Assembly (NCBI RefSeq): GCF_040567655.1
Contig: NZ_JBEXAC010000001.1
Location: 1,736,001-1,800,000, forward strand
Source: Chitinophaga sp. H8
GTDB lineage: Bacteria > Bacteroidota > Bacteroidia > Chitinophagales > Chitinophagaceae
DNA length: 64,000 bases
Direction: 5' to 3'
Every line of letters starts with the position of its first letter. Position 1 is the stretch's first letter. The translations under genes and the position numbers were made by a program. The notes beneath the pieces were generated by a model. It searched no databases. It was not told where the DNA came from and was given only the letters and a program-made list of their open reading frames with translations. Positions 63,377 through 64,000 of this stretch are shown here, piece after piece.

Positions 63377-64000
63377 ATGAAAGTAGTCTATATAGCATTT
63401 GCCAACAACCGCGAACATCCACTGGAAGACCTGACAAAAGAGGATGAGACCGTATATGCCACCCTGGACAATAACAAAGCCGGACAGAATGGACAACAAC
63501 GGTATACTGTTTTCCGTGAGCAATTTGCTACCATCGATAATGTGAACCATTTCCTGGAAGATAATACCGATGAACTGGCCATCTTCCATTACAGTGGTCA
63601 TGCAGGACAGCAGTTGCTCCTGCTCAATGATGGGGTGGCCAATGCGAAGGGTATCGCGTATCAGCTTAGCCAGCGTGTTAGCAATGGTGCCCTGAAGCTA
63701 GTAGTGATGAATGGCTGCTCTACTGTAGGGCAGGTGAAAACACTGCTGGACCTGGGGATCCCTGCGGTAATTGCTACTAATACTGCTGTTGGAGATACCA
63801 GTGCCCGCATTTTTTCTACTCGCTTTTATACTAATTTGGCGAGTAAAGGCATGACTATACGTGACGCTTTCTTTGATGCATTGGCAGCGGCACAGGTGGC
63901 TACTACAACAGACCTGGGGCTGGCTGATACATCTAAAAGGGATATCGGGGCTTTTGCGGAGGCCGATAAGGATAAGCCACTATGGGGCTTATTCTATAAG
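63377..64000 (+). CDS. CHAT-domain protease, N-terminal part (runs off the window)
   Basis: At least 208 residues, open to the right edge. Starts at ATG 63377 (MKVVYIAFANNREHP), 22 bases after the caspase-lipase gene. CHAT signature: FHYSGHAG with His75 and VVMNGCSTVGQ with Cys114, then VIATNTAVGDTSARIFSTRFYTNLA. CHAT proteases belong to the caspase-like clan, so two caspase-clan proteases stand in tandem. Further domains, such as a sensor or switch part, may lie outside the window. An ATG at 63373 is in another frame and is not used. Confidence 0.88.
   Translation, partial: MKVVYIAFANNREHPLEDLTKEDETVYATLDNNKAGQNGQQRYTVFREQFATIDNVNHFLEDNTDELAIFHYSGHAGQQLLLLNDGVANAKGIAYQLSQRVSNGALKLVVMNGCSTVGQVKTLLDLGIPAVIATNTAVGDTSARIFSTRFYTNLASKGMTIRDAFFDALAAAQVATTTDLGLADTSKRDIGAFAEADKDKPLWGLFYK

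Overview
The window looks like a chromosomal segment of a Bacteroidota bacterium, most likely a Chitinophaga-like member of the Chitinophagaceae. The signs are a SusC/SusD pair, a TonB receptor with an OMP_b-brl_3-type barrel, two MacB/FtsX-type permeases without their own ATPase, a LytS/LytTR pair, a TTTG-N19-TAnnTTTG promoter and Rhs cores of the Bacteroidota type (GFNGKENDNE...). No rRNA, tRNA, CRISPR or transposase was seen.

Layout. (1) 1-4078: end of a polysaccharide-utilisation-type locus (SusC end, SusD, TIM-barrel lipoprotein), closed by a 27-bp inverted repeat. (2) 4407-9393: compact six-gene operon with a fatty-acid-hydroxylase-like membrane enzyme, a START-domain protein, two SDR oxidoreductases, then a LytS-type kinase and a LytTR regulator joined by 1-base overlaps; this suggests synthesis or modification of a hydroxylated lipid under its own sensor. 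(3) 9481-27132: mostly housekeeping and accessory genes (DUF1304, DUF2480, MFS pump, aldose epimerase, tagaturonate reductase, esterase, GrpB, cytidine deaminase, AraC, thioredoxin, DUF2938, GNAT, TonB receptor) and two large permeases that share an unusual upstream architecture.

(4) 27527-49610: a secreted tail-fibre-like protein, then a six-gene Rhs operon: outer-membrane-like protein, FN3-like secreted protein, lipoprotein, a 2268-residue giant ending in YD-type sequence, a small membrane-anchored protein, and a 2831-residue Rhs protein whose C-terminal tip has the outline of an ADP-ribosyltransferase toxin. (5) 49617-56498: an AT-rich array of small putative immunity genes alternating with orphan or broken Rhs C-terminal tips (unknown tip, NucA/NucB-like DNase tip, frameshifted tip, CdiA-CT-like tip with two stops, a worn core remnant). 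Related palindromes lie at several junctions, and two copies of one XRE regulator gene are inserted. This looks like the archive left by repeated replacement of the toxin tip of the upstream Rhs gene.

(6) 56988-64000: a secreted SGNH-hydrolase-like protein, then a caspase-like/lipase-like fusion followed 22 bases later by a CHAT protease that runs off the window. This pair resembles effector modules of prokaryotic conflict or cell-death systems, and it and the Rhs tip array are the parts most worth following up. All family calls were made by reading motifs; no database search was run.
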